This document shows positions 10,908-21,070 of a DNA stretch of 64,000 nucleotides, piece after piece (within the stretch, counting starts at the first letter, position 1; each line of letters begins with the position of its first letter). This stretch comes from Lumnitzera littorea (taxonomy: Eukaryota > Streptophyta > Magnoliopsida > Myrtales > Combretaceae), in contig JAMXBB010000004.1 of NCBI GenBank assembly GCA_024138015.1, positions 109,846,193 through 109,910,192 on the forward strand, read 5' to 3'. The position numbers were made by a program, and so were the translations under genes. The notes under the pieces were generated by a model, which searched no databases, was not told the origin of the DNA, and worked only from the letters and a program-made list of their open reading frames with translations.

Positions 10908-13900
10908 TGTAAACCATTCTAAGATAGAAGTTGGCCTTACAACCGCTATCTTAGACCTGATCTACACAAGGCGTCCACGACTAACCCGCTTTGAAGTAAA
11001 TAATTTGTAATTTAAATAGATTATTTACCTAAGAAAGTGAGGAAATATGTATATACACTATATAGTTAAAGTTTACAATATTTTTCTGTAATATATTTCT
11101 TAGCTATTACATTATTTAGAAATGAAAAATAATTCTAAAATAAAAACTTAGACTTTAAAAATATGTGTTTATTCTTTAATGTTTTTCCTCACTCTCTAGG
11201 ATCCAGCAGTTGCTAGCTTCAGAATAGTTGTTTGCCGTTTCTTAGCCAACACCTGCACGACGTCTATAGGGATGTGAACAACCACAGTTCAGCAAGTTAG
11301 GATGGAGGATTTAAAACTATACCATAAACACAACAAGGTTTTCAATCAACTTATTAGGTGTAATGCATGTGTAAGCAAATGCCATCGCACGACGTTGTTC
11401 TGCCCGTCGTAAGATTAGAGAAATTGCGCCCGCTTTAATTCGGGTTGAGGAGTTGCCATTAATGCAGTAGCTCACGACTAAACCTAAGCTTGTGCAATGG
11501 AGACTTTGCTCCTACTGCGACTACCTTCGAACCACTGACTTTACCCTCGCCGCGACTTCCTCTCTTGTCACTTAGTTCGACTGAGGATGAAGAAGGGACC
11601 ATTATGCAATCCTGCGCTATCCCTTTCGAAGGGGTCGGTATTTGGCCGGAGAGTCTAAGTTCCCCTAATGGGTTGCCATGCATGTCCGATTATGATTATT
11701 GGTCATATATTTGATTAAGTCTAGTTTAGGGTGATCAATTATTTCATACAAATCATACAATACATGCCAAAGCAACAAGCAGAATCATAGCATCACCCAT
11801 AATTAAGCACATGCACACATTCAACTATCTAGCAAGCACAAACAAGCATAATCTTAAGCCTCCAAAATACAGCATCATATTAATCCCAACTTAACTCGAC
11901 TCCTCGCTCACTCACTCGAGGTCCGATTTGCTCAGGCCATCGTCGATCATCCTCATAACACAAACGTGGTTTCAACTTTTCATATAACTATTATAGGTTC
12001 ATTTTATCCTATAACACTTATTGTTATGTTTTGTTTAGGGTTTAATATGCCTAATTATCTAGGTCTTAAGGCTTTTACAATTATTCTAGGTTTGGGGTTA
12101 GGTTTGGGTTCGGTTTCCGCATCGATTTCTAAATTAGGTTTTAGTTCGATTTCTAAGTAATGTTTTATATTCCAACCCTAGAAATTCGTTTCAACCCATA
12201 ATGTGAAATTAATCACATTACTTCCTGATCTCCTAAATACCATCATTACCTATAGTCAGTATTTATTTTATCCGGTATACTTAAATCCATATTAGTGTAC
12301 CGAATTCACTCCTAATGTGAGAAATTTTTACGTTTTTCATATAATTACATAAATTCAAGTTTCCTATCAGATTTATTGTACATTTTTATTATTATCAAAA
12401 TATCAATTTTTATTGTAATATTTTCTATTTATTATATTTCTAATAATTACATATTATGTATTATTACCTTTTATGTATATAGTACACTTTTAATATTTCT
12501 ATCACTCTAAACATCAATTATCATTTCAAAATGTCTAAATTCATCATAAATCAGATTTTACTCCTAATTATCCTAATTTACAAAATTAACTTAAAATTTA
12601 TTATTTTTCCCTATTACTCATTTATTACATAATTAACCTAATAATTACATCTAACACCCTAAACGCTACAAGTATTATACTCCATCAGATTTCAACATCC
12701 TAAAACATGTACTTATTCACTAAATCAGTAATTAATCATCTAATTACTTTATTAGCCCTAAATTACCCATTTTATGCCTCATTTTAAGGCTTAAAAATTA
12801 TCTAAAAATTTCAAAAATTAATTTTTGAAAACGGGCTTCACAGCACTGTTTTATATCATCTAAGTAATCTATACAAAAATTTTGGGCTCGAAGCTACGCT
12901 TCTAAGGTCATTTATTTCTAAACCGAGATATGTTCGATTTTGTACAATTTCTTAAGGACCATATATTACGAGACATATTTTCATCAAAATAATATTTTTC
13001 CTAAAAACTACATACAAAAATATTCTAGAATAACAAAATTCATAATTTTCTAAGAATATTTACTATTTTTAACAAAATTACATAAAATCGGGCTGGAAAT
13101 CGGACTTACCGATTTGAGTGGCTCTGGTCACTGCCGGCCACCATGGCCTTATCGGCCGGCCTGGGCACTGCTACCACTGTGTGGTGGTGGTGGCCGTCCA
13201 CTCTCAGCTGCTCGTCTGGTGTGGGTTCCCTTTGAAGGCCCTAATTGTACAGTTTTTCTTATTTTTTTTCTAACTCGAATTTTTCTCTCAATTTTTACCT
13301 CTCCCTAATTTTCTCTGATTTATAACTGTCCAAATGAGTTCCTGGATTTTTCTTGCTATTTATAGAGCTTTAGGATAATTATTGTGCATTAAATGGGACA
13401 AGACAATTGCCTTATTCCTTAATTTTTGGCTTTTGTATTGTCTTAATTTAATTGGCCGAATTTTTTCTTATTTTCTTCAGCTGCCACAACCCAATTCTGG
13501 ATCCTTCCTTATTTTTCCTGATTTTTTTTTATTTTTCCTTAATTAATTATGAATTTTCTTTAAGTATTTAATATTATTTTAACACATTTCATGTATTTTA
13601 AGTAATTACACGTATTTATACTTACATGTAAATACATGTGGGGTACATGTGAACATTCCTAATTATTATTTTGGTCATTTTAAAATTTTTAGTATACATA
13701 TAATCTATCTCTAGTAATTTATTAGTTATTAGATTACACTTTTCGCCTTTTCGGTAATTAGTAATTATTATGCTTAAAATTTGAAAATTTTATAGTCTCC
13801 TATTTTACTACTTATTTTCTTAAATTCACGTTTACGGGGTTATTTTTACTAATATTTCTAGTTTTACTTTATAATTTAGGTTCGATTGAGTCTTTCAACC

Positions 13901-13936
13901 GATCGAAACCTCGACTGGCTAGTTGTAGGGTTTACA
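10908..13936 (-). mobile_element. Solo LTR (copy A of a 3-kb LTR family) inserted between gag and protease
   Basis: The insertion starts TGTAAACC and ends GGTTTACA, an 8-bp terminal inverted repeat with TG and CA ends. It interrupts gag-protease of the host element. A reverse-strand TATA box (CTATAAATAG, about 13356-13365) sets the orientation as reverse. Sequence at 11380-11700 closely matches 44880-45150 and the reverse complement of about 63880-63960, defining a family with copies B and C. No internal retroviral genes are present, so this is a solo LTR. The flanking 5 bp (CGCTA and TTTAT) do not match, so the exact ends rest on the terminal repeat. Predicted frames inside it are not conserved proteins. 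Confidence 0.72.
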
Positions 13937-15062
13937 TTTATCACCCAAGAGAGGAGCAGGGGAGGAAAGTCATGTCGGGAGAATCAAATGATAAGACGGC
14001 GGCCGAACGCATTGAGGGGCTATCGGCTTTTACCAAAATGCTCAAGTCAAGTGAGTATAAAATCATGGATTAACTCAGTAAGACTCCTGCACAAATATCA
14101 CTGATGGGCCTGTTAATCGCATCTGAACCACATAGGGAGGCTTTGTTTCGCACTTTAAATGAGGTGAAGGTCCCTCGAGAGATTCCAACTGAGAAGATGG
14201 GATTGGTTACTAATTCGATCCTCGCAATAGATCAAATTTCATTTTCGGCTAAAGAATTGGGCAAGGAAGGGAACAAACATATGAAGCCACTCTTTATCAT
14301 GGTAAGGAGTAATGACATAATTGTCACCAGGGTACTAATTGATAACGGATTGTTGCTGAACGTCTACCCACTCGCCACTTTAGATTTGCTAGGCATCGAC
14401 ACATCTGCAATTAAGCCTTCTTCCATAACAGTTAGGGCCTTTGATGGTTCTAGAAGAGAGATTATAGGTGAGATTGATCTATCCGTAAGTATTGACCCTC
14501 AGCACTTTACTATTTGATTCCAAGTCATGGACATCTAAAGATCTTTCAATCTACTTTTGGGAAGACCTTAGATTCATGCAGCAGGGGCCACACCCTCGAG
14601 CTTGCACAAAAAATTGAAGTTTATCTCCAATGGCCAGGTGATTACAATTTTAGGAGATCAAGATTATGAAATTTATAAGGAGACGGCTATACCCTACATA
14701 GGAAGTGAGGGACAAGAGGAGCTGGGTTTACAAATGTTTGAAGAAGTGAACATGATTACCAGTCTTGACAAAAAGGATGACAGAAGGAAGGGATTCAAGG
14801 AAGACCAGATCGGCACCTACGGCTTTGGCTACAATCCTACCTTAGCGGAAGAATTCCAGAAGAAACAAGCAAAGGGTAAGAGAGGTAACAGATTATACCA
14901 TGCCTCAATAACCTTTCCACCGCTAGCTGAGACGTTCATACGGGAGGAGACTCAAGCCCGAGGATCTGACAAAGAAAGATCAACACACTTGCCACCTAAG
15001 TTCCAGCATCATTTGAACAACTGGTTCTTTATCCCGGCAAATAGCAACAGGTCTTCCCTAGG
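13937..15062 (+). pseudogene. Aspartic protease region of the Ogre-type element
   Basis: The frame resumes after the nested LTR and runs to the intron-like donor at 15063. It includes a segment typical of Ogre/Tat protease: SSEYKIMD, ASEPHREALFRTLNEV, the active-site motif VLIDNG at about 14335-14350, and VRAFDGSRREIIGEI. DNG in place of DTG or DSG is common in this lineage as I recall it, so it need not mean inactivation. The two residues after it, usually Ser-Ser or similar, are Leu-Leu. In-frame stops lie at 14071 (CAA-like to TAA), 14515, 14536 and 14569. The protease would cut the gag-pol polyprotein inside the particle. Confidence 0.85.
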
Positions 15063-15279
15063 GTAAGGGGTGACCCATAGTTAGTATTTTTTGAATTTTT
15101 ATTTTCAATAGTCATCGTTTTAAATGTATCGTTGAAGCTTTCGTTCAAAATTAGTTAGGTCTTTATCTCATTTGAGACCATACCTCCATTTATTCAATGA
15201 AATCATAGTTCGTTTCTTTCCTATGTTGCTCTTCAGTTCTCTTTTGTTTATATACATTTTTTTATACATTCTCATTTAG
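15063..15279 (+). other. Putative intron between protease and reverse transcriptase
   Basis: The protease frame stops at TAA 15064-15066, inside a donor-like AGG/GTAAGG. A T-rich tract ending CATTCTCATTTAG at 15279 is a good acceptor. Removal of these 217 bases leaves two bases of a codon upstream and one downstream, and puts the protease frame in register with the reverse transcriptase frame with no stop at the join. Ogre elements are reported to carry a partly spliced intron at exactly this place. Splicing itself is inferred. Confidence 0.75.
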
Positions 15280-16861
15280 ATTCAGTGAAACAAGCGAAAA
15301 CCAGCAATACCTGGTGCAAGTAGAAAATGAGAATATCGATATCGCTTCCGGCCGTACTAGGTTAGTCGTCGGGGGCGATGTCGATGACAACAGTAATATA
15401 CAAGAGGAATGGCAAAAACATGAATTGGGTAGAATCACTATTAATGAATCGATTGAGACAATTAATGTGGGGAGCGAAGAAAATCTTAAGAATTTAAAAA
15501 TTGGGGTGAGTTTAAAAGAGAAACAAAAAACAGAAATGATTATGTTGTTAGCTGAGTATCAAGACGTGTTCGCTTGGTCGTATGAAGATATGCCGGGGTT
15601 GGACCTGTCGATTGTAGTCCACCGTTTACCTACACAGGAGGACGTCAAACCAAAAAAGCAAAAATTGAGGAGATTTCGACTTGACGTCTTACTAAAAATT
15701 AAAGAAGAAGTGAAGAAACTACTGGAGGTTGGATTCATTGAAGTGTCGGATTATCCAGAATGGGTAGCTAATATCGTTCCAGTAATGAAGAAGAATGAGA
15801 AAGTTAGAGTGTGTGTAGACTTTCGAGATCTCAACCAGGCAATGCCTAAGGATAATTTTCCATTGCCTCACATTGATGTCTTGGTGGATAATACCGCTGA
15901 AAATCATCTATTCTCTTTCATGGATGGTTTTTCGGGATATAATCAGATTTGGATGTCCGAAGAGGATAAGACAAAGATGACTTTTATTACGACGTGGGGA
16001 ACGTTTTGCTATAAGGTGATGCTGTTCGGGCTGAAAAATGCAGGAGCAACATATCGGAGGGCCATGGTTGCAATCTTTCATGACATGATGCATAAAGAAA
16101 TAGAAGTGTATGTTGATGATATGATTGCGAAATCCAAAGAGGAGGAAGATCACTTAGAAAACCTGAGGAAGTTGTTTGATAGGTTGAGGAAGTACCACTT
16201 GAAATTGAATCTGGAGAAGTGTACCTTTAGTGTGACGTTAGGAAAATTGTTGGGGTTCATAGTCAGCCAAAGAGGTATTGAAGTCGATCCTGATAAGGCT
16301 AAGGCTATAATTGACATGCCTCCTCCGCAAACGCTCAAGGAAGTGTGAGGATTGCTGGGTTGTTTAAATTACATAGCCCGATTCATTTTATAGTTAACGA
16401 ACAAATGCCGCCCTCTTTTTAAGCTGTTAAAGAAGAACGCAGAGATCAGCTGGAATGAGGATTGCGAAGAGGCTTTCACGAAAATCAAAGAATATCTCAT
16501 GAAACCTCCCGTGTTGGTAGCACTTAAACCTGGAAAGCCATTGTTTTTGTACCTGACCATAATGCCAGAATCCATGGGATCCATACTTGGCCAGAAGAAT
16601 GAAGAAGGGAAAGAGCGAGTCGTGTACTATCTAAGCAAGAAGTTTACAGAAGGGGAGCAAAAATACTCAGAAGCTGAAAGAAACTGTTGTGCATTGGTCT
16701 GGGTTATGCATCGGCTCAGACAATATACGCTGTATTATCAGGTTGAGTTAATAACACAACACGATCCTTTGAAATACTTAGCTGAAAAACTGGCTCTCAT
16801 TGGTAGAGTTTCAAAATGGCAGATGTTGCTAACAGAATTTGACATTAAATACGTGAGCTAA
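15280..16861 (+). pseudogene. Reverse transcriptase and RNase H of the Ogre-type element
   Basis: The frame is open from the acceptor to a TGA at 16346-16348, then continues in the same frame with a TAG at 16391 and a TAA at 16859. Reverse transcriptase motifs run in order: the entry region with GFIEVSDYPEWVANIVPV, VRVCVDFRDLNQAMPKDNFP, FSFMDGFSGYNQI, LFGLKNAGATY and the catalytic YVDD at 16109-16120, which is intact. The RNase H part follows (LFLYLTIMPESMGSILGQ, then VVYYLSKKF and RNCCALVW). Its usual first catalytic Asp, in a LYLAxS-like context, is not evident. It would copy element RNA into DNA and remove the RNA template. The stops make this copy inactive. Confidence 0.92.
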
Positions 16862-17440
16862 AGTTCAGTCAAGGGGCAAGCTTTGGCGGATCAATTGGCG
16901 GAGAATCCTTCTGAGGATACCCCTCAAGGAGCATGGGTTGAGTTTCCCAATGAAAACATCCTAGTAGTGGGAAATGATTCTGATGGTGAAATAGTCGAAA
17001 AATCTTTAAGGTGGAAAATGTTCTTTAACGGAGCAGCTAATGTGTCTGGATGTAGAGTAGGGGCAATTCTGGTATCACCTGGAGGTACACAATTTCCAAT
17101 GGTTGTGAGATCGGTTTTCCCATGTACCAATAACATTGCAGAATACGAGGCGTATATTTTGGGACTCAAAATCGCATTGTTTAAGGAGATACGGGAATTA
17201 CAAGTATATGGAGATTCTTCGTTGATTATAGGCCAAGCTAAGGGTGAGTATAAGACGAAAGACCCCAAATTGGTGCCTTATTGCCAACACTTGGCCGAGT
17301 TGATAACCAAGTTTGAAAAGATTACCTTTATGTACGTACCAAAGGTTCAAAACCAATTTGCCGATGCTCTTGCTACTTTGGCATCAATGATTCAGATATC
17401 GAAAGGAGTGGAGATTCAGCCACTTAAAATTGAAATTGAA
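16862..17440 (+). pseudogene. Second (archaeal-type) RNase H domain
   Basis: This domain sits between the standard RNase H and integrase, as in the Tat/Ogre lineage. Visible motifs are WKMFFNGAANVSGCRVGAIL, NIAEYEAYILGLKIAL, LQVYGDSSLIIGQ and a late FADALATLAS. The first catalytic residue is normally Asp in an FFDGA-like motif; here codon 17027-17029 is AAC (Asn), a single G-to-A change. The second-motif Glu and the YGDS Asp are kept. The frame is continuous with the domains on each side. Confidence 0.8.
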
Positions 17441-18740
17441 GAAAAGCCCGCTTTTTGTTTGGCAATGGAAAGTTCATATGATGAAAAACCTTGGTATCAT
17501 GATATCAAAATATTTTTACAACATGGTACATACCCCGAAGGAGCAGAGAGGAAGGACAAAAAATTGGTTAGAAGATTGGCGGCTCTGTACTTGATGAGTG
17601 ATTCTATGTTGTACCAACGATCGTTTGACGGTATGCTTTTACGTTGTGTAGACGGGAAAGAGGCAGAGATGCTAATGAAAGAAGTGCACGAGGGAGTATG
17701 TGGCCCTCATATGAATGGCTACATGCTCGCTAAGAAAATCATGAGGATGAGATATTACTGGTCAACTATAGAGGCGGATTGTATTGCACATGTTAGATGC
17801 TGCCATTTGTACTAGATTTATGCGAACAAGATAAATGCTCCACCTCAAGAGTTGCATACACTATCAGCACCATGGCCTTTTTCGATGTGGGGAATAGATA
17901 TCATTGGCCCAATCACTCCAAAAGCATCTAATGGGCACCGATTTATATTGGTAGCTATTGACTATTTCACTAAGTGAGTTGAAGCCTCATCTTACTTTAG
18001 TGTGACGAAGAGAGTGGTGGTTAAGTTCATCAAAGGAGACATACTGGCCTGGTATGGTACTCCAGAAATGATTATTACCGACAACGGTACGAATTTGAAT
18101 AATAAATTGATGTTCGAGTTATGCCGATACTTCGGGATCATTCATAGAAATTCTACTCTTTATCGGCCCTAAATGAATGGAGTCGTAGAAGCAGCCAATA
18201 AGAATATCAAAAGAATTATTGAGAAGATGGCCATTACGTTTCGAGATTGGCATGAGATGTTGCCATTTGCACTCATAGCCTATTGAACTTCTACCAAAAC
18301 ATCAACAGGGGGTAACCCCCCACTCGTTGGTATACAAAATGGAGGCTGTACTGCCAGTGGAGGTTGAGATTCTGTCTCTCAGAATATTGTCGGAAACTCA
18401 GTTAGATGAGGCTGATTGGGTAAAGAAACGTGTTGAGCAATTGAACCTAATTGATGAAAAGAGGCTGACAGCTTTATGCTACAACATTTGCTATTAGCAA
18501 CGAATGACCAGGGCTTTCAACAAAAAAGTACGACCCCGGAGTTTTGAGCAAGGTGATATGGTGTTGAGGAAGACGTTGCCTAACACAATTGATTCAAGAG
18601 GGAAGTTTGCCCTAAACTATAAAGGGCCTTACATTGTGAAGAAAGTATTGCCTGGGGGAGCTGTTATCTTGTCTCAAATGGATGGTCTGGATTTGAAAGA
18701 CCTAGTAAATGCTGATGCATTGAAGATGTACTATCCTTGA
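17441..18740 (+). pseudogene. Integrase of the Ogre-type element
   Basis: An HHCC zinc finger begins at about 17685 (VHEGVCGPHMNG, later DCIAHVRCCHLY); the last Cys is Tyr, consistent with a G-to-A change. The catalytic triad is kept: Asp at 17897 (GIDIIGPI), Asp at 18080 (ITDNG) and Glu at 18188, with 35 residues between the last two (DD35E). Stops occur at 17813, 17975, about 18170, about 18284 and 18493. A frame change lies in a G/C run at about 18307-18325, after which the C-terminal part (QGDMVLRK, KFALNYKGPYIV) ends at 18738-18740. Integrase would join element cDNA to the chromosome. Confidence 0.9.
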
Positions 18741-19784
18741 ATATCAATGAAATTTTTGCAAATACTCTTACTATTATTGTGGTCTTGTTTTCATTTTTTA
18801 CATGCAAAGTTGGTATTCCTAGTGGTCGTTGGCATTGAATAGTATCCTTAGCCTTTCTTTTCCTCATTCCACTAAAAGACCCCGCTTTTTGCTCTATCAT
18901 CTACCCAAATAAACCTTACACACAAGAACCATAAAAAAATAATAATCACTTAATTTGAAGCGATGACTATTGATAAAAATTATTTTAATACTTTATTGTG
19001 GTTAACCTCCCAAAGAAAGGGGGATTTGTTTCCTATTTTTTAGAATAAGGCCATGTTCAAAAAGGGTAACATGTGGCGTGTAAGTAGAAAATCGTTTGAG
19101 AACAGATGTTTGCCTGGAAAGCCAATGTTTGGATCGGAAGTTCAATACAAGACGTCTTATTTGAGAAGAATATGTTTTACATTCGTTTCAAGCTTAAGGT
19201 GTTTTAAAAAAAAAAAAAATGAAATAAAAAAAGAGAAAAAGAACAAAAAAAAAAAGAAGAAAAAAAGGGGGGGGGGGCGGGGGTAGGTTTGGAAAGAGAG
19301 GGCAGAAGAAAGAAGAAGAAGAACGAAAACAAGAAAAGCAATGGTAAGGGTCAGAATCGTTTGTTTTAATCGGACTGCTCAATTAGACATGGGACTACTT
19401 GGGAGCTATCAATGAAACCAGGTAAGTGGTTTTAAACCTGATAAAACATTGCATCGGCAATTGGTTTCCCCCCTAAGGATAATAGTTTATTTTCCAAAAA
19501 CAATTTCTTAAGATAGTTGGCACGTAGAGCATGGTCCCAGTGTTTCTTCAACTTCCAATCGTCGAACTCACAGAACGTTACTTGACTCAAAATTTCTTCA
19601 AGGGATTTAGCGCTTCGGTTTGCTTATGGAGCGCTATTTCAACTCGTATTTCCATTTAGGGATCTAACCAGCTCATAGAGTGTAGTCCCAATTTAAAGCT
19701 TCTTAAGCTTTTGCCTAACTCCTAAAACAGTCCCAATTTATAATCTCCTAGGGATTTAACAAGCTCATGGAGCTCCATCCCAAT
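18741..19784 (+). other. 3' region of the Ogre-type element before the tandem array
   Basis: No gene is visible. An A-rich microsatellite lies at 19205-19265, followed by a run of G (19266-19275) and a GA-rich tract to about 19340. Two diverged copies of a different repeat of about 90 bp occur at about 19660 and 19750 (each with AACCAGCTCAT or AACAAGCTCAT and TCCCAATT). Confidence 0.65.
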
Positions 19785-20905
19785 TCAAAGTTTTTCTTCA
19801 TTTTTAGGTCTTAGCCAGCTCAAGGGGCGCTTTGACCGCCTTGGTTAGTTAGCTCATTAGGGCACGACCAAGTTTTCTTCATATTTTTAGGTCTTAGTCA
19901 ACTCAAGGGGCGCTTTGACCACCCTTGGTTAGTCAGCTCATTAAGGGCATGACTAAGTTTTTCTTCATATGTTTAAGTCTTAGCCAGCTCAAGGGGCGTT
20001 TTGACCGCCTTGGTTAGTCAGCTCATTAAGGGCACGACCAAGTTTTAGTTTTCTTCATATTTTTATGTCTTAGCTAGCTCAAGGGGCGTTTTGACCGTCT
20101 TGGTTAGTCAACTCATTAAGGGCACGACCAAGTTTTCTTCATATGTTTAGGTCTTAGCTAGCTCAAGGGGCGCTTTGACCACCTTGGTTAGTCAGCTCAT
20201 TAAGGGTACGACCAAGTTTTTTTCATATTTTTAGGTCTTAGTCAGCTCAAGGGGCGCTTTGACCACCTTGGTTAGTCAGCTCATTAAGGGCACGACTAAG
20301 TTTTTCTTTATATGTTTAAGTCTTAGCCAGCTTAAGGAGCGCTTTAACCGCCTTCGTTAGTTAGCTCATTAAGAGCACGACCAAGTTTTCTTCATATTTT
20401 TAGGTCTTAGCCAGCTCAAGGGATACTTTGATCACCTTGGTTAGTTAGCTCATTAAGGGCACGACCAAGTTTTTCTTCATTTTTAGGTTTTAGCCAGCTC
20501 AAGGGGTGCTTTGGCCGCCTTGGTTAGTCAGCTCATTAAGAGCATGAACAAGTTTTTTTTTTCTTCATTTTTAGGTCTTAGCTAACACAAGGGGCATTTT
20601 GGACACCTTGGTTAGTCAGCTCATTAAGGGCACGACCAAGTTTTCTTCACATTTTTTAGGTTTTAGCCAGCTCAAGGGGTGCTTTGACCGCCTTGGTTAG
20701 TCAGTTCATTAAGGGCACGACTGAGTTTTCTTCACATTTTTAGGTCTTAGCCAACTTAAAGGGGCGTTTTGATCGCCTTGGTTAGTCAGCTCATTAGGGC
20801 ATGACTAAGTTTTCTTTCATTTTTCAAGTCTTAGCCAGCTCAAAGGGCGCTTTGACCGCTTTGATTAGTCAGCTTATCAGGGCACGACCAAGCTCTCATT
20901 ATTCT
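19785..20905 (+). repeat. Tandem array, 13 units of about 84 bp
   Basis: Units start with GTCTTAG (or GTTTTAG) at 19808, 19891, 19977, 20067, 20151, 20235, 20320, 20404, 20487, 20575, 20660, 20744 and 20828. Each contains AGCTCAAGGGG, a GCTTTGACC-like core, TTGGTTAGTCAGCTCATTA and GGGCACGACCAAG, then a T-rich spacer of variable length. Spacing is 83 to 90 bp. The array lies between integrase and 3' LTR, where tandem repeats are reported in Ogre elements and have been proposed as a source of satellite DNA. Confidence 0.92.
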
Positions 20906-21057
20906 TTTTTAGAAATTTTTGCCAATTCACAAAGGCGCTACCTCTTGCTATTCTAACCCTCGTCAAGCATCTTAACGTTCCTTAGGATAGAGTTGTCCTG
21001 AGGTAAAAACGGTATCTCTTTTGTCTTTGTGGTAAAGTTTTGCTCAAACTTCACTAC

Positions 21058-21070
21058 AAAGAGGGGTAGT
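21058..21070 (+). other. Polypurine tract
   Basis: AAAGAGGGGTAGT lies directly before the 3' LTR and is the expected primer site for plus-strand DNA synthesis. Confidence 0.75.

Noticed and set aside
11459..11714. Frames in LTR copy A with similar frames in copy B (44901-45147)
   Set aside because: The DNA is conserved between LTR copies but the frames are not preserved by codon pattern, so this is shared LTR sequence, not a gene.
10903..13941. Target duplication for LTR copy A (CGCTA and TTTAT)
   Set aside because: The two 5-bp flanks do not match, so no duplication is claimed although frame restoration fits one.
19785..20905. CRISPR-like array
   Set aside because: The repeat unit fills nearly the whole period and there are no unique spacers; the host is a plant and the array lies inside a retrotransposon.
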